DNA from: Amaranthus tricolor
Lineage: Eukaryota; Streptophyta; Magnoliopsida; Caryophyllales; Amaranthaceae
Length of the DNA: 64,000 nucleotides
Direction: 5' to 3'
NCBI RefSeq assembly: GCF_026212465.1
Contig: NC_080058.1
Coordinates: 8,925,985 to 8,989,984, forward strand
A program made the translations under genes and the position numbers. This document shows, piece by piece, positions 24,839 through 37,615 of the stretch (position 1 is its first letter; the number at the start of each line of letters is the position of its first letter). Under the pieces are notes generated by a model that searched no databases, had not been told where the DNA came from, and was given only the letters and a program-made list of their open reading frames with translations.

Positions 24839-25271
24839 GAATTTTTGAAAAAGTTGAGCGAAAAAAAAAATTGAATTCAATAATCGAAAAACTAAACTAT
24901 TTCAAAAACTGAGCGTGAAACTCCCAGACCTAAGGTTTGGGGCTGTTCGCAGTTAGTAACTGCGAACAGGTCAAAAAAGACAAAATAGCTGTTCGCAGTT
25001 ACAAACTGCGAACATCAAAACAAAAAAAAAAAATTTTTTTTAGGTCAAATAGCTGTTCACAGTTAGTAACTGCGAACAACTATTTTGTCTTTTTGCTGTT
25101 CGCAGTTAGTAACTGCAAACAGTTATTTTGTCTTTTTTGACCTGTTCGCAGTTACTAACTGCGAACAGCCCCAAACCTTAGGTCTGGAAGTTTCACGCTT
25201 AGTTTTTGAAATAGTTTGATTTTTCGGTTATTGAATTCATTTTTTTTTTCGCTCAACTTTTTCAAAAATTC
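24839..25271. mobile_element. Foldback element with five 27-bp palindromes, 9-bp TSD
   Basis: 433 bp. The outer inverted arms are about 130 bp each, starting GAATTTTTGAAAAAGTTGAG on both strands. The interior holds five copies of the palindrome CTGTTCGCAGTTA-G-TAACTGCGAACAG (24943-24969, 24989-25015, 25053-25079, 25096-25122, 25142-25168), some with single changes, separated by taaaaaagacaaaatag-like spacers. Flanks CTTATGTTA/CTTATGTTG (24830-24838, 25272-25280) are a 9-bp target duplication, which points to a Mutator-related MITE. No protein is encoded. Confidence 0.85.
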
Positions 25272-25554
25272 CTTATGTTGTGCACTATGGACTATAACAT
25301 GATTGTTCTTGGTCAAAATGGATTGCTTAGTCCATTTCATTATAGTTGATATATTTGACATTTACACAATCTAAATGCGGTATTTTTTTTGTTTTTAAGA
25401 GCTTATCACAATCTCTTTTTTAGTATGTTCCTTTTACTTTGTTATAATTTTCTTTTATAAAATGTTCCTATCACTTTTTTGAATGTTCCTCCACGCATTT
25501 TAACTCTCCTTTAATATCATCCATATAATTTAAATGATCCCACAATTTCTTAAT

Positions 25555-25557
<3 letters not shown>

Positions 25558-25629
<72 letters not shown>
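25558..25629. repeat. AT dinucleotide microsatellite
   Basis: About 70 bp of uninterrupted AT alternation directly left of the palindromic element at 25653-26020. Confidence 0.9.
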
Positions 25630-25631
<2 letters not shown>

Positions 25632-25652
25632 GAAGTTTAAGTGAAAACCATC

Positions 25653-26020
25653 TTTATATGAGAACCGTGAGAACCAATCTGCCTGACAAAAAAGTGTTAC
25701 TGTTTTACTAAAAAGGTGTTACTTTTTTTTTGAAGACAAAAATGATACTTTTAGGCAAAAAAACTGTTACTTTAGAAAAAAAATTCTAAAAAAAACTCAC
25801 AATAAGATATTACTTTTAACATAAAGAGGTGTTACTTTTTGAAAAAAATGACTTATTTTGTATTTTTATTTTTTTTTAGAAAGCAACATTTTTTTACTTA
25901 AAAGTATCAGATTTTTTAAAAAACAAAAGTAATATTTTTTTTGTCTAAAAGTAATACCTTTTCTGTGAAAAGTTAATATATTTTTATCGAAGAGATTGGT
26001 TCTCACGGTTCTCATATAAA
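25653..26020. mobile_element. Palindromic MITE-like element with 28-bp perfect inverted ends
   Basis: Left end TTTATATGAGAACCGTGAGA (28 bp, 25653-25680) is exactly mirrored at 25993-26020. The interior contains many variants of gtgttactttt and its complement, so the whole unit can fold into one imperfect hairpin. No ORF. A target duplication was not identified, and the border may extend a little further left. Confidence 0.65.
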
Positions 26021-26159
26021 GTTAACACTACATATTATAAGATGTTAATATTTTTACATAGTAATCGCAAAATAAATTTGAATATTAAATTAGTGTCACT
26101 AATTATAATTTACAAGTATTTCATAATGGAAAAGTGTGCAACTAGTAGATAAGTAATTA

Positions 26160-26415
26160 CTCCCGTTTCTTTTTGTTCTTCCCATTTACTTTATGCACAG
26201 TTTTCAATGTAAATTTGAAATTTCAATATCTGTAAATATACATAATATAAAATTATAAAAAATACATAATAAAAAAGTATACATTAAGATGAATCTAACG
26301 AGATCTCACATGAATATATTTTATCATATAAATATGTGTCAAAAGCATTAATTAAATTTCTTTTTTCTTGATGTGGAATATTTCAAATGGGAAGAACAAT
26401 AGAGAACGAAGGGAG
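26160..26415. mobile_element. Stowaway-type MITE
   Basis: 256 bp flanked by TA (26158-26159, 26416-26417). Ends CTCCCGTTTCTTTTTGTTCT and (other strand) CTCCCTTCGTTCTCTATTG. The interior matches 3016-3273 (tatacattaagatgaatcta, gatctcacatgaatatattt). Confidence 0.75.
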
Positions 26416-26417
26416 TA

Positions 26418-27946
26418 AAATTTTGAATCATTATCATTGTTGTCATGATTATCGTAATCATCACCATAATTATTATTATTATTATTGATCAATTTTCTTT
26501 GGGAATTATTAGCAAGTTCACCTTAATATTATGAAAGTATGTTATTAGATCATTCTAACAAGGTCCCATTTGACTGTATTTTTTCTTACACATTATAAAA
26601 GTCAATATTATGAAAGTATGTTATCATATTGTATCATAATTGTGAATACTATATTTTTCACATAAAAGTTATAATTAGGGTATGAGAAGGGAAAGAGGAC
26701 ATATCATATTCTTATCAAAAGAGATTACGACAATTGAAAACAAATAGCAAGATAAATAGTCACCCCAAACAAGAAAAGGCAAGACAATTATTATGCAATT
26801 TTGCAAAAATGATATAGATTTGGATGTTGATTTGTAGAGTAGATATTGATTTGTAAAACAAGAGTAAAACATAAAATGATGACAAAGGATTCTTTCGGTT
26901 TTGTATACAATCCTTCTATATGACATTAGAGATAAATTAGCTATTCTTTGTATTTGATTTTTATCATTGAATTTAAGAATTTTCAACATTGATATATCTT
27001 ATAAATATGTAATCAATATATTTATATATAAACAATTTTGAACTATGTGATAAAAATGTTATAGATCACATTCTATGATAAATATGTTTTATAAAATATA
27101 GCTTTTTAGAATTTATATCAAAAAAACGTATTATTTTGTGTCATTCTGTTGTACAATTTGAATTGGTATATCCTTATTCCAATAGCTATTCATTTAAACT
27201 AATATAATTATAAGTTATTTTTAATTGTCTATTATTTAATTTTAATACTAATTTTAAGGAAGTTATTATAACATTAAGATTTAGTTGGTCGAAGATAGGC
27301 ACATTTATTTATAACCATATAAAGTAGTAGTCAATGAAGAGATCCTTTTAGACTTGATTATCAATTAGTTTTAGATTTATTTATATTTTATATTTTCTTT
27401 ATCCGGTAATTTCATATAAAAAAATATGTGTATTGCACAAGTTTTATACTAGTTATTAATATAATATTAATGAGTTTATCAAAATTTGAGCATAAAAATC
27501 CAAATACAAAACAATCACAAATTTCTATTTATCACAAATTTCTCTCATACATCAATTGAATTTGCACATTAAAGTAATTCCCAAGCACAAAAAACCATTA
27601 TTTTCTTACAATATCATCTACAAATGCACCTTACAAGAAACATTTACTCATGTCTAAACTTTTCATGTACTGTTACACTTATATATGTATCTGTTTTCTA
27701 CACAACCTTATCTCTCTTGTGACCTTAATCACAATTTTGGCTCCTTAATTATTCCAAACAATCTTATTTTACGATAATTATGCAAAATCGACCTATGATA
27801 ATCCAATAAATTCCAACTTATTTTTGAACATGTTAGAGTATATAATATATACCGGGGCCTCAACCTTTAGCTTAAACTTATGGTTTAGGCCCAGAAATAT
27901 GTTATATACTCTAACAAAACGTGCAAAAAATACTTGAATAAAAGCT
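26418..27946. other. Gene-free interval downstream of LOX-C
   Basis: No gene. At 27833-27916 a TRIM LTR start (tgttagagtatataatatat) is followed at once by an inverted LTR end (atatgttatatactctaaca), making a short inverted repeat close to the LOX-C stop codon. The rest is A+T-rich and featureless. Confidence 0.5.
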
Positions 27947-30900
27947 TCAAATAGACACACTGTTTGGAATTCCCCTGCCTGTGATCCCTACGCCACTTGA
28001 AGGGCATAGTAATGTAAACGGCAACATAGCAGGACCAACTCGATTTTTAAGTTTCGGGTCATTGTTTCTTTCTAGAATCTTCTTTTCAATCTTCTCTAGT
28101 TGTGCATTGAATTTCTTTAATGCTTCCAACGGTTGAGTGTCACACGTCCAACCAGGCTCTCTTTGTCCGAGATAAACCTCATCTTCAGAATGTCTCGAAA
28201 TGAGCTCTATAACCGAAAGGCAGACTAGTGTCCGAAGTTGGCTAGTTACTGTCTTCAAGAATACATGGTCTGGATCTTTCTCGAGTTTTTTATAATCGTC
28301 TGAATTTGGCTCTGGCATCAGCTGACGACTGATAGTAGGCCGATTAGGCATATATCCTGAGTAAGGATATTGCCCGAAATTGACTACTGCATGAAGAGCA
28401 GAAGCCACCCAAATAAGGGTTGTGCAAGTTTCTGTAAGCTCTTCAAAGGTCTTCATTTCGGGCCACCACGTCTCGTTCTTCTTGTCACCATGACCTACTT
28501 CCCGGATTTCTTTCCACCACTTTTGTAGTTCATGATCGCTTGCAATCATGTCATCGGATTTGTAGTAAAACGAACAATACTCTTTCACCCAATCCTCGAT
28601 AGCAGCCCAAATTTCTAGCCCATCAACAGCATATGGGTAGTCCTCGATTATTAGCTTGTATCCATTCGGGCTTTCTGAATCCTTGACTGCCATTCCTCTA
28701 TATGAAGACAATAAAAAACAGAACTTTATTAAAACATAATTACAATAAATCACAAGAGAATTTAAGTCCGGGCTTTCCTAAGTCATAGCTCGGGCCTTCC
28801 TAAGTAATAGTCGAGTGGGTTCAAAATTCATGCAGAGATGAGTGTTCAAGCCATCCTGATGCCGTTCATTGATTTTGTTATTGTGTACCTTTTAGTTATT
28901 AGTTATAGACTAATAGTCTAGCATTAGGATTTTTCGTTTATAAAACGTATACATCACAAATAACTTAGTTAGATATTGGATAGTATACCTCTTGATAAGA
29001 TCTCTAGGAAGGGCTTGCTCAGTAAACACCCAGTCCTTGTACAGTGCAGATGTCCATGGCCCTACATACTGTTGGGGATAGACTGCTGCCTCAAACAAAC
29101 CCTTAGCATTCAAAGCAATCTGGCGCGCTACAACATTAACAGGCATTGTGTCCCGGAAGTGAGGATGCAGAAGTTTGTAAATCGGATGGAGCGCACTCAA
29201 CTGTCTATTCGAAGCAATTACAAATGGTTCCATCACTGCGTGAGTGTGTAGCCTATGAAAAGATAGTAAATAAACGCATTACTAAAAATAGAAATCAAGA
29301 TGCAAATAATATGAAATTGAGTTTATTTTCAGAAGACTTAATACCAGTGACTAATAAGTTGGTGGTAACCAGAATCGGTGATTGTTACGTAGGTTTTAGC
29401 CAACATCCATAAACCGGCCTCAATGCCATTTTTAGATGGTTTGTATACTTTGCTAACAGCGCCAAATTTATCGCCTTCTGGATGTGGTAAACTTAACTCA
29501 ATTATCAACGGCTTTAAAGTTCCGTCTTCTTTTAAGAAGAGAAGTGTCCTGGTGGCGTAAACCTTAGAAGGAGTTTCGAGATTGATTCTCCTCACAAATG
29601 GCATAACCGTGTCATGGTGATCCAATATGAATAGCTTATTACTTTTGATTGCCTGTCGAAGTACAAAACGAAAATGTAGCACATGAGAAAGTTTTACAAT
29701 ATGTTTCAAATTCGAGAAGGTGCTAATGAGTAATCTAACATGCTATTGTTACCTCTTCCACAGTTAAACCATCTAGATCTCCTTCTATGCACTCCTTCGT
29801 AATTGTACTGTTCTGGTTTCCATATATTGTCCGATCTAGCTTACTTACTGGCGGAAACTCCTGCAGTAAAGAGGATATTTCTTTAAACAGTCTGCCTGCA
29901 CCTTGTTACATAACTTTTACTGAGAACGAATACACAAATTTGCATTAGAGAAAATCGATCATGACTTGGCCAACCCGATTTGTTCTAGGTTTTGGTAGAA
30001 ATTTTGGGTTTTATCCGGGGCTGATCTAATTTTTTTAGTCAACACAAAATTGAGTGCGGGCATTTATCTTTGTCCTCTCCTTGGAGGGGGTACGGATATG
30101 ATTTGTCCGCTACACTCCTCCCTCGGACCCTGACTTGCAAGATACTGGATTGATGACTCTGACTCTGACTCTGACGCCGACAAAATTTGGCATGGTTCGG
30201 AGATGAAACAGACCAGAAATTCAGGTCCATGATCCACTCTAGATTTTTCAACAAGATATCCAAAGTTTTCACCTTAGTTTTTGTTTCTATGTGTGGACAA
30301 AAAGAATGATTGTTAACTAAAACTGTTAGCTGGTGTTGTTAACAAATTTGACTAGCCGGAGGTATTGAATGATAACCCAGTCGTAATGGATAAGTTTGTA
30401 AAAATTAGTTACTGGTTGTTTATTAGAGAAAAAATGCGTAAAAACTAATAGCCAATGAAAAAGCTATTTAAAGTAAATTTTCCGGTTTCGCTGGAGTGTT
30501 TATTCTTTTTTATTGTTTAACCAACCAAAAAGTCATACATCAGACACACCCAAAATGTATTCTTAATACCTCCAAACGGCGAATGATAAGAGGATGTATA
30601 CCAGCTAGCATCTGCCTTGTAAATTCTTCATCAGTCTTCCATGCAGACTTGTCAACTGCACCAGAAAATGTAAGACACTAAAAACACACCCAAAGTCATT
30701 CTTTAATCAGTGAATAGCTTTGTAATTTGTATGTATGTTTACCCTTGATTATATCAGGTATTGGGTAATTCAGGAAGTATCCACCATCACTTCTAAAGAG
30801 GGCTTTCAGAAACTTGGTTGGGATGTTTTTCCTGAATGATGCAGCTCGCGGAAGCTTGATTGCGCCCTCGTACAGCTCCAGCACTTCTTCAAGATCTTTG

Positions 30901-33900
30901 AACATTTTTGGAGTTGTATCACAATAAGCATCCATCAAACCAACAATACCTTGAATCAAAGACTTGAATGTATCACCCAAAAAATCCGACAACTTCAGAT
31001 GACTAAATTTCTCGTCTCTTGGTACATACACGTTTTTTGCCTTGAATATTGACAATCGACTTTCCATAATACGATCTGCAAACAAGACAAATCATAGTAA
31101 GGGTGTGTTTGGTGTAGCAGTTTAAATACTTATTAATGCTTGCTTAAGTAGTAGTTTAAGTAGCGTTTATCATTGCAGACAACTGTTAATAGAGTTAGCA
31201 TAGGAAAACTAGTAAATATCTACACTTGATGTGTGAAAACACGATTAAGCGATCACCTGGCTCGATTAGCTTGCGACTAGTTCGTGTTCTGCGTGGATAA
31301 GGAGATTCGGCCCCTCCATATATTGGACGCATATATTCTGGACCTTTATTTGGATTACTAAGATCATTGTAGACCGCATAATCATAGACACGATCCCAAG
31401 CTTTAAGCTCTACGTTTTCTTTTCCTTTTCCTCTTAAAATGTCTAACTCGTCCTCTCGATATTTCAGTAGTGATACAGGAGTTTGATCAGGGAGGTACGT
31501 CTGGACAACAAAACAAAATGAGCACTGTTAGATTATTAGAGTATGTAACATATCTTGGGGCCTCAACCATCAACTTAAGCTTTTGGTTGAGTTGGTTCTT
31601 TGACATAATATCTGAAGCCTACGTGACGTAGGTCACCGATTCGAATCTTAGCCACCCCTCACATTGAAGTGGAATATTTCGCGCCAGGTATAAGGAAAGC
31701 CTATGCCGCATCTACACCTTCCAGTCCAAAGGGCTTTTGTGTAAGGGGGCGTGTTAGAATATATAATATATTGTAGGGCCTCAACCATCAGCTTAAGCTT
31801 TTTGTTAAGGAAGTCCCTAAACAAAGATTTATTCGTCCAACTGAATTTGTTGTATTTGCAATTGCATATATCAATGTAAGGGCGAGATTTATATATCAAA
31901 TTCAATGGGACGTAAGGAGTATATATCAGGAAACCAACTCAACCAAAAGCTTAAGCCGATAATTGAAGCCTCAAGATATATTATACACCAACACAACCCC
32001 TTCATACTGGCTCTAATACCATATTAAGAAACGAACTCAACCAAAAACTTAAGTTGATAGTTGAAACTCCAAGATAGATGAATAAGAAGTCGTTGGAGAT
32101 TACCTTGTTAGAAAAAAATATGCGATCTTTCTCATAGTATTTAAGTGGATAAACCCAAGAGCTACAAAGAAAGTGAACATTTCCATGATCTGGGATATCC
32201 TTCAAGTTTATGCTTTTGAGGAAAAATTCAGTATTATGCTCATTTCTTATTAAAATTGCTCCAGGAACAGAAATCTCATCATCCCAATCAAAATACACTC
32301 TATATGCAGACTCATCATCAGCTAAATCAATTGTATCATTGACTAACTTTTCCAAATATGCTCGTTTTCCGACTTTCCCTGCCTTTCCCTTGCTATCTGA
32401 AAATAAAACAATACAGTTGAACATTCTGTTATCTGACATTAGAGAAAGTTTCGTTTGAACTTGGTTCATATTATTTGATTTATTGTGGATTGATTTTAAA
32501 AGATATTAAAATAGTAAATGTATTTTTACGTACAATCAAATACGATCATTGGAAATGGTACAGTGTAATATTATTTGTTAGTTAATTCGTTTTTTGAATT
32601 TGCAATTCGTTTAAAGTGACCCTAAAATAGCCCAAAATCGACCAAAATTCACTTTTTTAATTCGCAATTCGCAAGGAAATTAGTAAATTATATGATAATG
32701 GAAAATACTTTACAATTATTAGGTTGATGCAACAAAAATAAAATGAACCAATTCTATAGAAGAATTTTACTTAGCTTGAAATTCAATCTAGTCCATATTG
32801 CACTCCTTTATACAAGTACATTATAAAACTACATTAACAAAATTTAAATGTCTACTTTGACAATTAGGCTACAATATTGATAATGCACAAAAAATATAAA
32901 AGTTGATATTTTAAAAATTAATATAGAAACGAACATAACATCTGATTTGATTATTGTTTTTTTATTGGTGGTGTTTTTTTTCTTAAATTTTATTAAATTG
33001 GAATACTAAAGTAAAAATAAATGTTACATGATTTATTTATCTTTCAGCGCATCATGAATTAGAAAATGCAAATTATGATCAGTTTTGGACTAAGTTCTTA
33101 GCCATTTAAAAAATATGAATTTAAAAAATGAATTAATATTATCATCTATACTAGTAGAAATAATACTTTTTATAAGAGGAATACACTGAATATAATGAGA
33201 ACTACCACTAAAAATAGTGCATCAAAAATGAATACTACTAGAATAACCTCCACAAAAGAAGTTTCATCATGAAAATTACAGCTACTAGCAAGCGGTAACA
33301 ACATAGTATGGAAGTATCCAAAAAGCCATCACACTCTAAATTACTCAAACCATTTCCTTTTGATGTTCTTTACAAAATTTATTTTATTATATAAGAAAAA
33401 AAAAATTTATAAATAACTTTTCATATATATTATTATTAATTTGTTGTAAATTATGTTATAAATATTAAACCTCAAACAGTGGAAAAAAAATATATAAAAA
33501 GGAAACGAAAACAACGAAAACCAAAAGAATAAACTGTTTGACTAATCTGGGGACTTGTGTACCATTAATATAGTGAGGTAACTCAGATTTGGTCTATGAA
33601 ATCTATAAATATTAATTTCACTAAGCTGTTTAACGTTAATTCACCATTAACTTCAATTATCATCATCATATTTAGTACTCCTTCCGTTTTCTTTATCACA
33701 AAAGTTCTTTCACTTTAGTATACTTTTTATTTTTAAAAAGTTTTTATCCCACTTTACCCCTTAAAACACCCTTTTTTTAATGTACTCATTTTCTTTTATA
33801 TATAATTATTTTCTCTCTCATACTTACAATACAATCATTACTTCACACTACTATTTAATTAAAATAATACCCACTACAATTTCATACTTCCAATACAATC

Positions 33901-34881
33901 ATAAGTTCACACTACTATTTAATTAAAATAATACCCACTACAATTTCATACTTCCAATACAATCATAACTTCACACTACTATTTAATTAAAATAATACCC
34001 ACTACAACCCAAAGATTTTATATTCCTTAATATGTGTGAAAAATCAAAAGTAGAAGATCAAAAAAGAACGGAGGAAGTCACTAAAAATTATAATCAGAAT
34101 TTAAGAAAAAAAAAAAGACGATAACGGCCAAAGAACATCAAAATCATTGTAAAAGCTATTCAACATTAGCTTCAAACAATTACTAATTGATGGGCATTAG
34201 TATAAGTAACACAGAATTACTAGCAACAGAACAAGAGTAGTACTCATACATTTTTTTTACTTAATCAACAACATGTAAATAATCATTGTAAAAATAAACT
34301 ATTCACCAGTACTGATCAGATGATGATGATGCATCAGCAGAACTGAACAATAATTGTAAAAATAATTAGTGGGCACATTTATTTATTCAATTAAAAAACT
34401 ATTAAATCATTGTAAAATGTAATTAGTGGACACTTTATATATTTAACTAATTAAAAACATTATTAAAAAACAACATCTCAGATTTTGGATTACCTGGATC
34501 AGAATGAACAGCACTAACAAGCTGAAGAGAAACCTTGTTAATCAAAGGATCTTGAAGAGGAAAGACAGAGCACATGAAACTACTACAACTCTTAATCTTC
34601 TTCAAGATAACAGTTCCTTCAACAGCCATTTTACCACTATTTGGAGATACTTCCTTCTCCCTAACAGCCACACAATTAATAGAGTTTATGAGTGTGTTAC
34701 TTTTAACACAGTGTAATAGTCTCGTTTTTGGTTCAAAAGTTTTGGTCTTTAAAGAAAAGTTTTTTGAGTTTGACTGATTATTAGTTGGTGAAATACTGAC
34801 ATCATGTCTGTGAAAAATAAGGTGTGAAATTGAAGAATGTTTTGAGTGAAAAGGTGGGGAAAGAAATTTAGGATTAGCCAT
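27947..34881 (-). CDS. LOX-C: 9-LOX-type lipoxygenase with putative plastid transit peptide, 924 aa
   Basis: Exons: 34494-34881, 32104-32396, 31257-31500, 30743-31075, 30570-30655, 29753-29860, 29345-29652, 28989-29252, 27947-28697; 2775 nt in frame, GT-AG. Start [11 protein letters not shown] is preferred over an ATG 33 nt upstream because LOX-D starts [10 protein letters not shown]. Residues 1 to about 90 are Ser/Asn/Thr/Lys-rich and acid-poor, like a plastid transit peptide, then [11 protein letters not shown] begins a shortened PLAT domain. The catalytic domain is type-1/9-[30 protein letters not shown], end GIPNSVSI. Iron ligands His586, His591, His777, Asn781 and Ile924 are present. Coffa site is Ala (VARQ). 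The pocket pair is Ala643-Val644 instead of Thr-Val. Role: fatty-acid dioxygenase; regiospecificity is inferred. Intron 2 holds two TRIM copies. Confidence 0.9.
30058..30200. repeat. LINE/SINE-tail-like segment in LOX-C intron 5
   Basis: GC-richer island inside A+T-rich intron sequence: ggtacggatatgatttgtcc, ctcctccctcggaccctgac, gatactggattgatga, then a gactct tandem run. Word order resembles the segments near 17553 and 48345 and the tail of the LINE at 15694, so it may be a truncated retroposon 3' end. Confidence 0.35.
31534..31812 (+). mobile_element. TRIM copy in LOX-C intron 2, plus orientation
   Basis: 5' LTR 31534-31605 (72 bp, TATTAGAGTATGTAACATAT..TTTGACA), a degraded primer site (taatatctgaagcc), the gattcgaatct word, a purine tract (gtaagggggc), then the 3' LTR from 31752 (TGTTAGAATATATAATATAT) that decays near 31812. 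Orientation is opposite to LOX-C. Confidence 0.75.
31923..32077 (-). mobile_element. Second, internally deleted TRIM copy in LOX-C intron 2
   Basis: Two minus-oriented LTR-like blocks (aaccaactcaaccaaaagct at about 31931 and aacgaactcaaccaaaaact at about 32031) are separated by only a short remnant with ctctaataccat, the complement of a Met-tRNA primer site. It ends about 25 bp from the LOX-C exon 2 donor. Confidence 0.6.
33676..34078. mobile_element. Stowaway-like MITE with internal 64-bp triplication, LOX-C intron 1
   Basis: Ends GTACTCCTTCCGTTTTCTTT and (other strand) ACTTCCTCCGTTCTTTTTTG. From 33818 to 34008 a 64-bp unit (tcatacttccaatacaatca ... acccactacaat) is repeated three times in tandem with few changes. 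No ORF. Confidence 0.65.
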
Positions 34882-34979
34882 CTTACAATTTACAATCTTT
34901 AACATCTTAATCACTTGGTGTTAATGACTGTTTTAATTTGGATTTTGGAGTTTAGCTTAACTAAGTGTATAATACCTCG

Positions 34980-34986
34980 TTATATA
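34980..34986 (-). promoter_or_regulatory. Candidate TATA box of LOX-C
   Basis: TATATAA on the minus strand about 100 bp before the ATG at 34881, an ordinary plant TATA-to-start spacing. Confidence 0.45.
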
Positions 34987-36360
34987 CTACTCTAATCTTG
35001 AATTTTACAAACTTAGTCAACCCGTTTACACCTTTATTCTATTTTTTTAACATTAATGAGCATTGGGGTTCTAGTATATTCTTTACTATCCACATGACTT
35101 GTCTTTTTTTATAAAAAAAATTTAGATATTGATGGTCTTTTTAATAATTTGGTCATTATGATCAAGTGGATGACATGAATTAAATTGTATGAGGTTTTGG
35201 ATGTTGTGTAAAAGAGTCGTATTGTTGGTTAATGTAGTATTTAAAGCCTAGACGTTGCAAGATAATAAAGTTAGTAGATCTGAATTTGTCGCGAGTGATT
35301 GAAATCCTCGCAATTGAGATACTAAAGAAAATAGGCTTACAATGAGTCTTTGTTCTCGTATCAGCGAATTGTAGGTTCTATGTTGTGTCGGATTTATTGT
35401 AATTTTATGACGTATTTAATGTGCGATTATCTCTAAACTACATATTTGCTTTGAAATAAGTCTATAAAGGTTTTTTTAATGAGCATGAGAAAATTAACAT
35501 AAATCAAGTTCAGCCAAAGTTAAGGTTTGAATACCTTAAGGAAAAGGGATCATACAAATCTTTTCATTAGCAATATCCGTATCGTACTTAACAATTGAGT
35601 GGGCTAACGTGTTATTTTTTTATTGCTTATTTAAATAATTTTATCAAATACTTTTCCCAAAAACTTAAACATAAAAAGGAAATTTAAGAAAGATTAATTT
35701 TAAGATTGAATGTATATAAAAAAATATGTGTGTCTCAACTCGTCTAATTTGTGTTTTGAGTGCATTCAAATTGGGATTTTAATATTGAAAGTGATTAACA
35801 ATTCTAGGATTGTTTACAACGTACACTTATAATGCAATTATTTGTGTGTTGTGTTGCAAAGTTTGCAAACTTATTTTCCGAACTTCCTAATATAAAATGC
35901 AAAAATAGGGGGTCTTGTTCTTAAAAGAAGTTAAAGTGTTGAAGTGCATTTACTGCTTTCACACATGGATGAATGTCTATAGTAACTTTTGTGGGTAAAA
36001 GTTTTTTTTTTTTAATTGCAATATTAATGTTAAGCAAATTGACTTTTATATTGTCGATAATTTATAAGTTAAAATATAATTATATGAAATCTAATTTAAA
36101 TCTTCTCGATTCAACGTACGTAGTTAAAGGTATTGAATTTGTATATTGAAAAATGCCAAAAAACATATAGTAGAAAAGCGAATTTATCTATTAACGAATG
36201 CACATGTTATGAGCATCAATTGCACCCTTGATATCTAAGAAGCTAAATATTTTCTTCAAACTTTAGTACTTATTTTTTTTAGTGGTATTTATAAATCGAC
36301 TAATAATCAAATTGTATCAATATTTTCATTCAAGGTATTTCTAACACATTTTTATATATT
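34987..36360. other. Upstream region of LOX-C, no gene seen
   Basis: A+T-rich sequence that would hold LOX-C promoter elements. No coding sequence or named repeat is recognised. Confidence 0.5.
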
Positions 36361-36611
36361 ACTCCCTCTTATTCACCACACTTATTTCATTTGACTTTTA
36401 ACTAATTTTTAGATAGTTAAATGAGACCACACGTGTAAGAGAAAGAGAGTCACAGTGTGGTTTAACACATGTGGGGGAGCGAGAGTCCAATTTATAGTCA
36501 ATTGAAACCAAATATGTAGGAGAGAGAGAGAGTCCAATTATGGTAAAAGAAGAAGATATCTAAATTAAAAATAAGATATTTAAAATGACATATGCTTAAT
36601 AAGAGGGAGTA
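36361..36611. mobile_element. Stowaway-like MITE
   Basis: Ends ACTCCCTCTTATTCACCACA and (other strand) ACTCCCTCTTATTAAGCATA, about 250 bp apart, with repeated gagagaga/agagtcca words inside. It lies directly left of the TIR element at 36644. Confidence 0.6.
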
Positions 36612-36643
36612 TTGTGCATAAAGCCATACTTTTCACTACAATA

Positions 36644-37615
36644 CAACTGTTCAAATGTGACCCGACCTGAAAATATGAATCGAAACCGAAAGTTAACCGA
36701 CCTGAAAATATGTTTCTTTTTTAGGTTTATCGAACTGGTATTATCCAAACCGAAGTTGTGCCCGAACCGATCCACGACCAAAAATCGTAAAATCGAACCC
36801 GAACTGCAACCAATTTTTTAAATCGACATATAACCGTTAACCGAGATTACCCGAAACTAATAGTGACCGACCCAAGTCATACCCGATCCGAATCATGCTC
36901 AAAACCAAACTTGATCCGGCTAAAACCGACTTAACTCGAACTAATTTTTAATCGAAATGCCATAAACCTGAACCAATTTTTAACATAGAGGTATGATTGA
37001 CTCATATTCAATCATCTTATTAGTTAATCTAATAAAGTAATAGAAATTTTAATAAATTAAATTTTAATACATACATGGTTTCATATATTTAGAGTTAATA
37101 ATTAATGGTCAATGTTTATTTAACTATTTTTAATCAATTTAGATGAAAAATGATAAAACTTTAATTTTAATTTACAGTCAATCAAGTAAAAGTAACAAAG
37201 TCATTAACTGATTTGCATTTTAACTATTTTGCCTTAACTAAGAGGAATCTTATCAGCAATTAAAAAATGCGAACAACTTAATCTGATATTGACTCGATCT
37301 ATAGTAATTATTAATTCGTAGTCGAATTCTACTGAAAAATAATCCCGAAACCGATCTGTACCCGGTAAAACTGAACCAATTATTAACCGATGACAGTCTG
37401 AGACCGATTGACTACTCGATACGAACTTCAACCGACACCGAACCGATGCTAACCCGATAGCTCAAATAACCGATCTTCAACTGAACCGTGACTAATCGAC
37501 CTAACCCGAGTGTGACCTACCGTAACACGCATCCGAAAAATGACCGATCAGAAATACAACTGAACCGAATGACACCCATCCGAAACCAACTCGATCACCC
37601 AAATAAACACCTCTA
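36644..37615. mobile_element. hAT-like TIR element, copy 1 (972 bp)
   Basis: Starts CAACTGTTCAAATGTGACCC and ends (other strand) TAGAGGTGTTTATTTGGGTG. Flanks CTACAATA/CAACAATA are an 8-bp duplication with one mismatch. Interior: many ccgaaccga-type words at both ends and a shared A+T-rich middle. It is a near-full-length repeat, in the same orientation, of 38758-39721. No transposase. Confidence 0.75.

Noticed and set aside
24937..25140. 67-codon frame across the foldback element
   Set aside because: It translates the palindromes and spacers; the repeated AVSNCEQ-type peptide simply reflects the DNA repeat.
24839..25271. CRISPR-like array (five regularly spaced repeats)
   Set aside because: Eukaryotic context, palindromic units with near-identical spacers, outer inverted arms and a TSD all indicate a foldback transposon.
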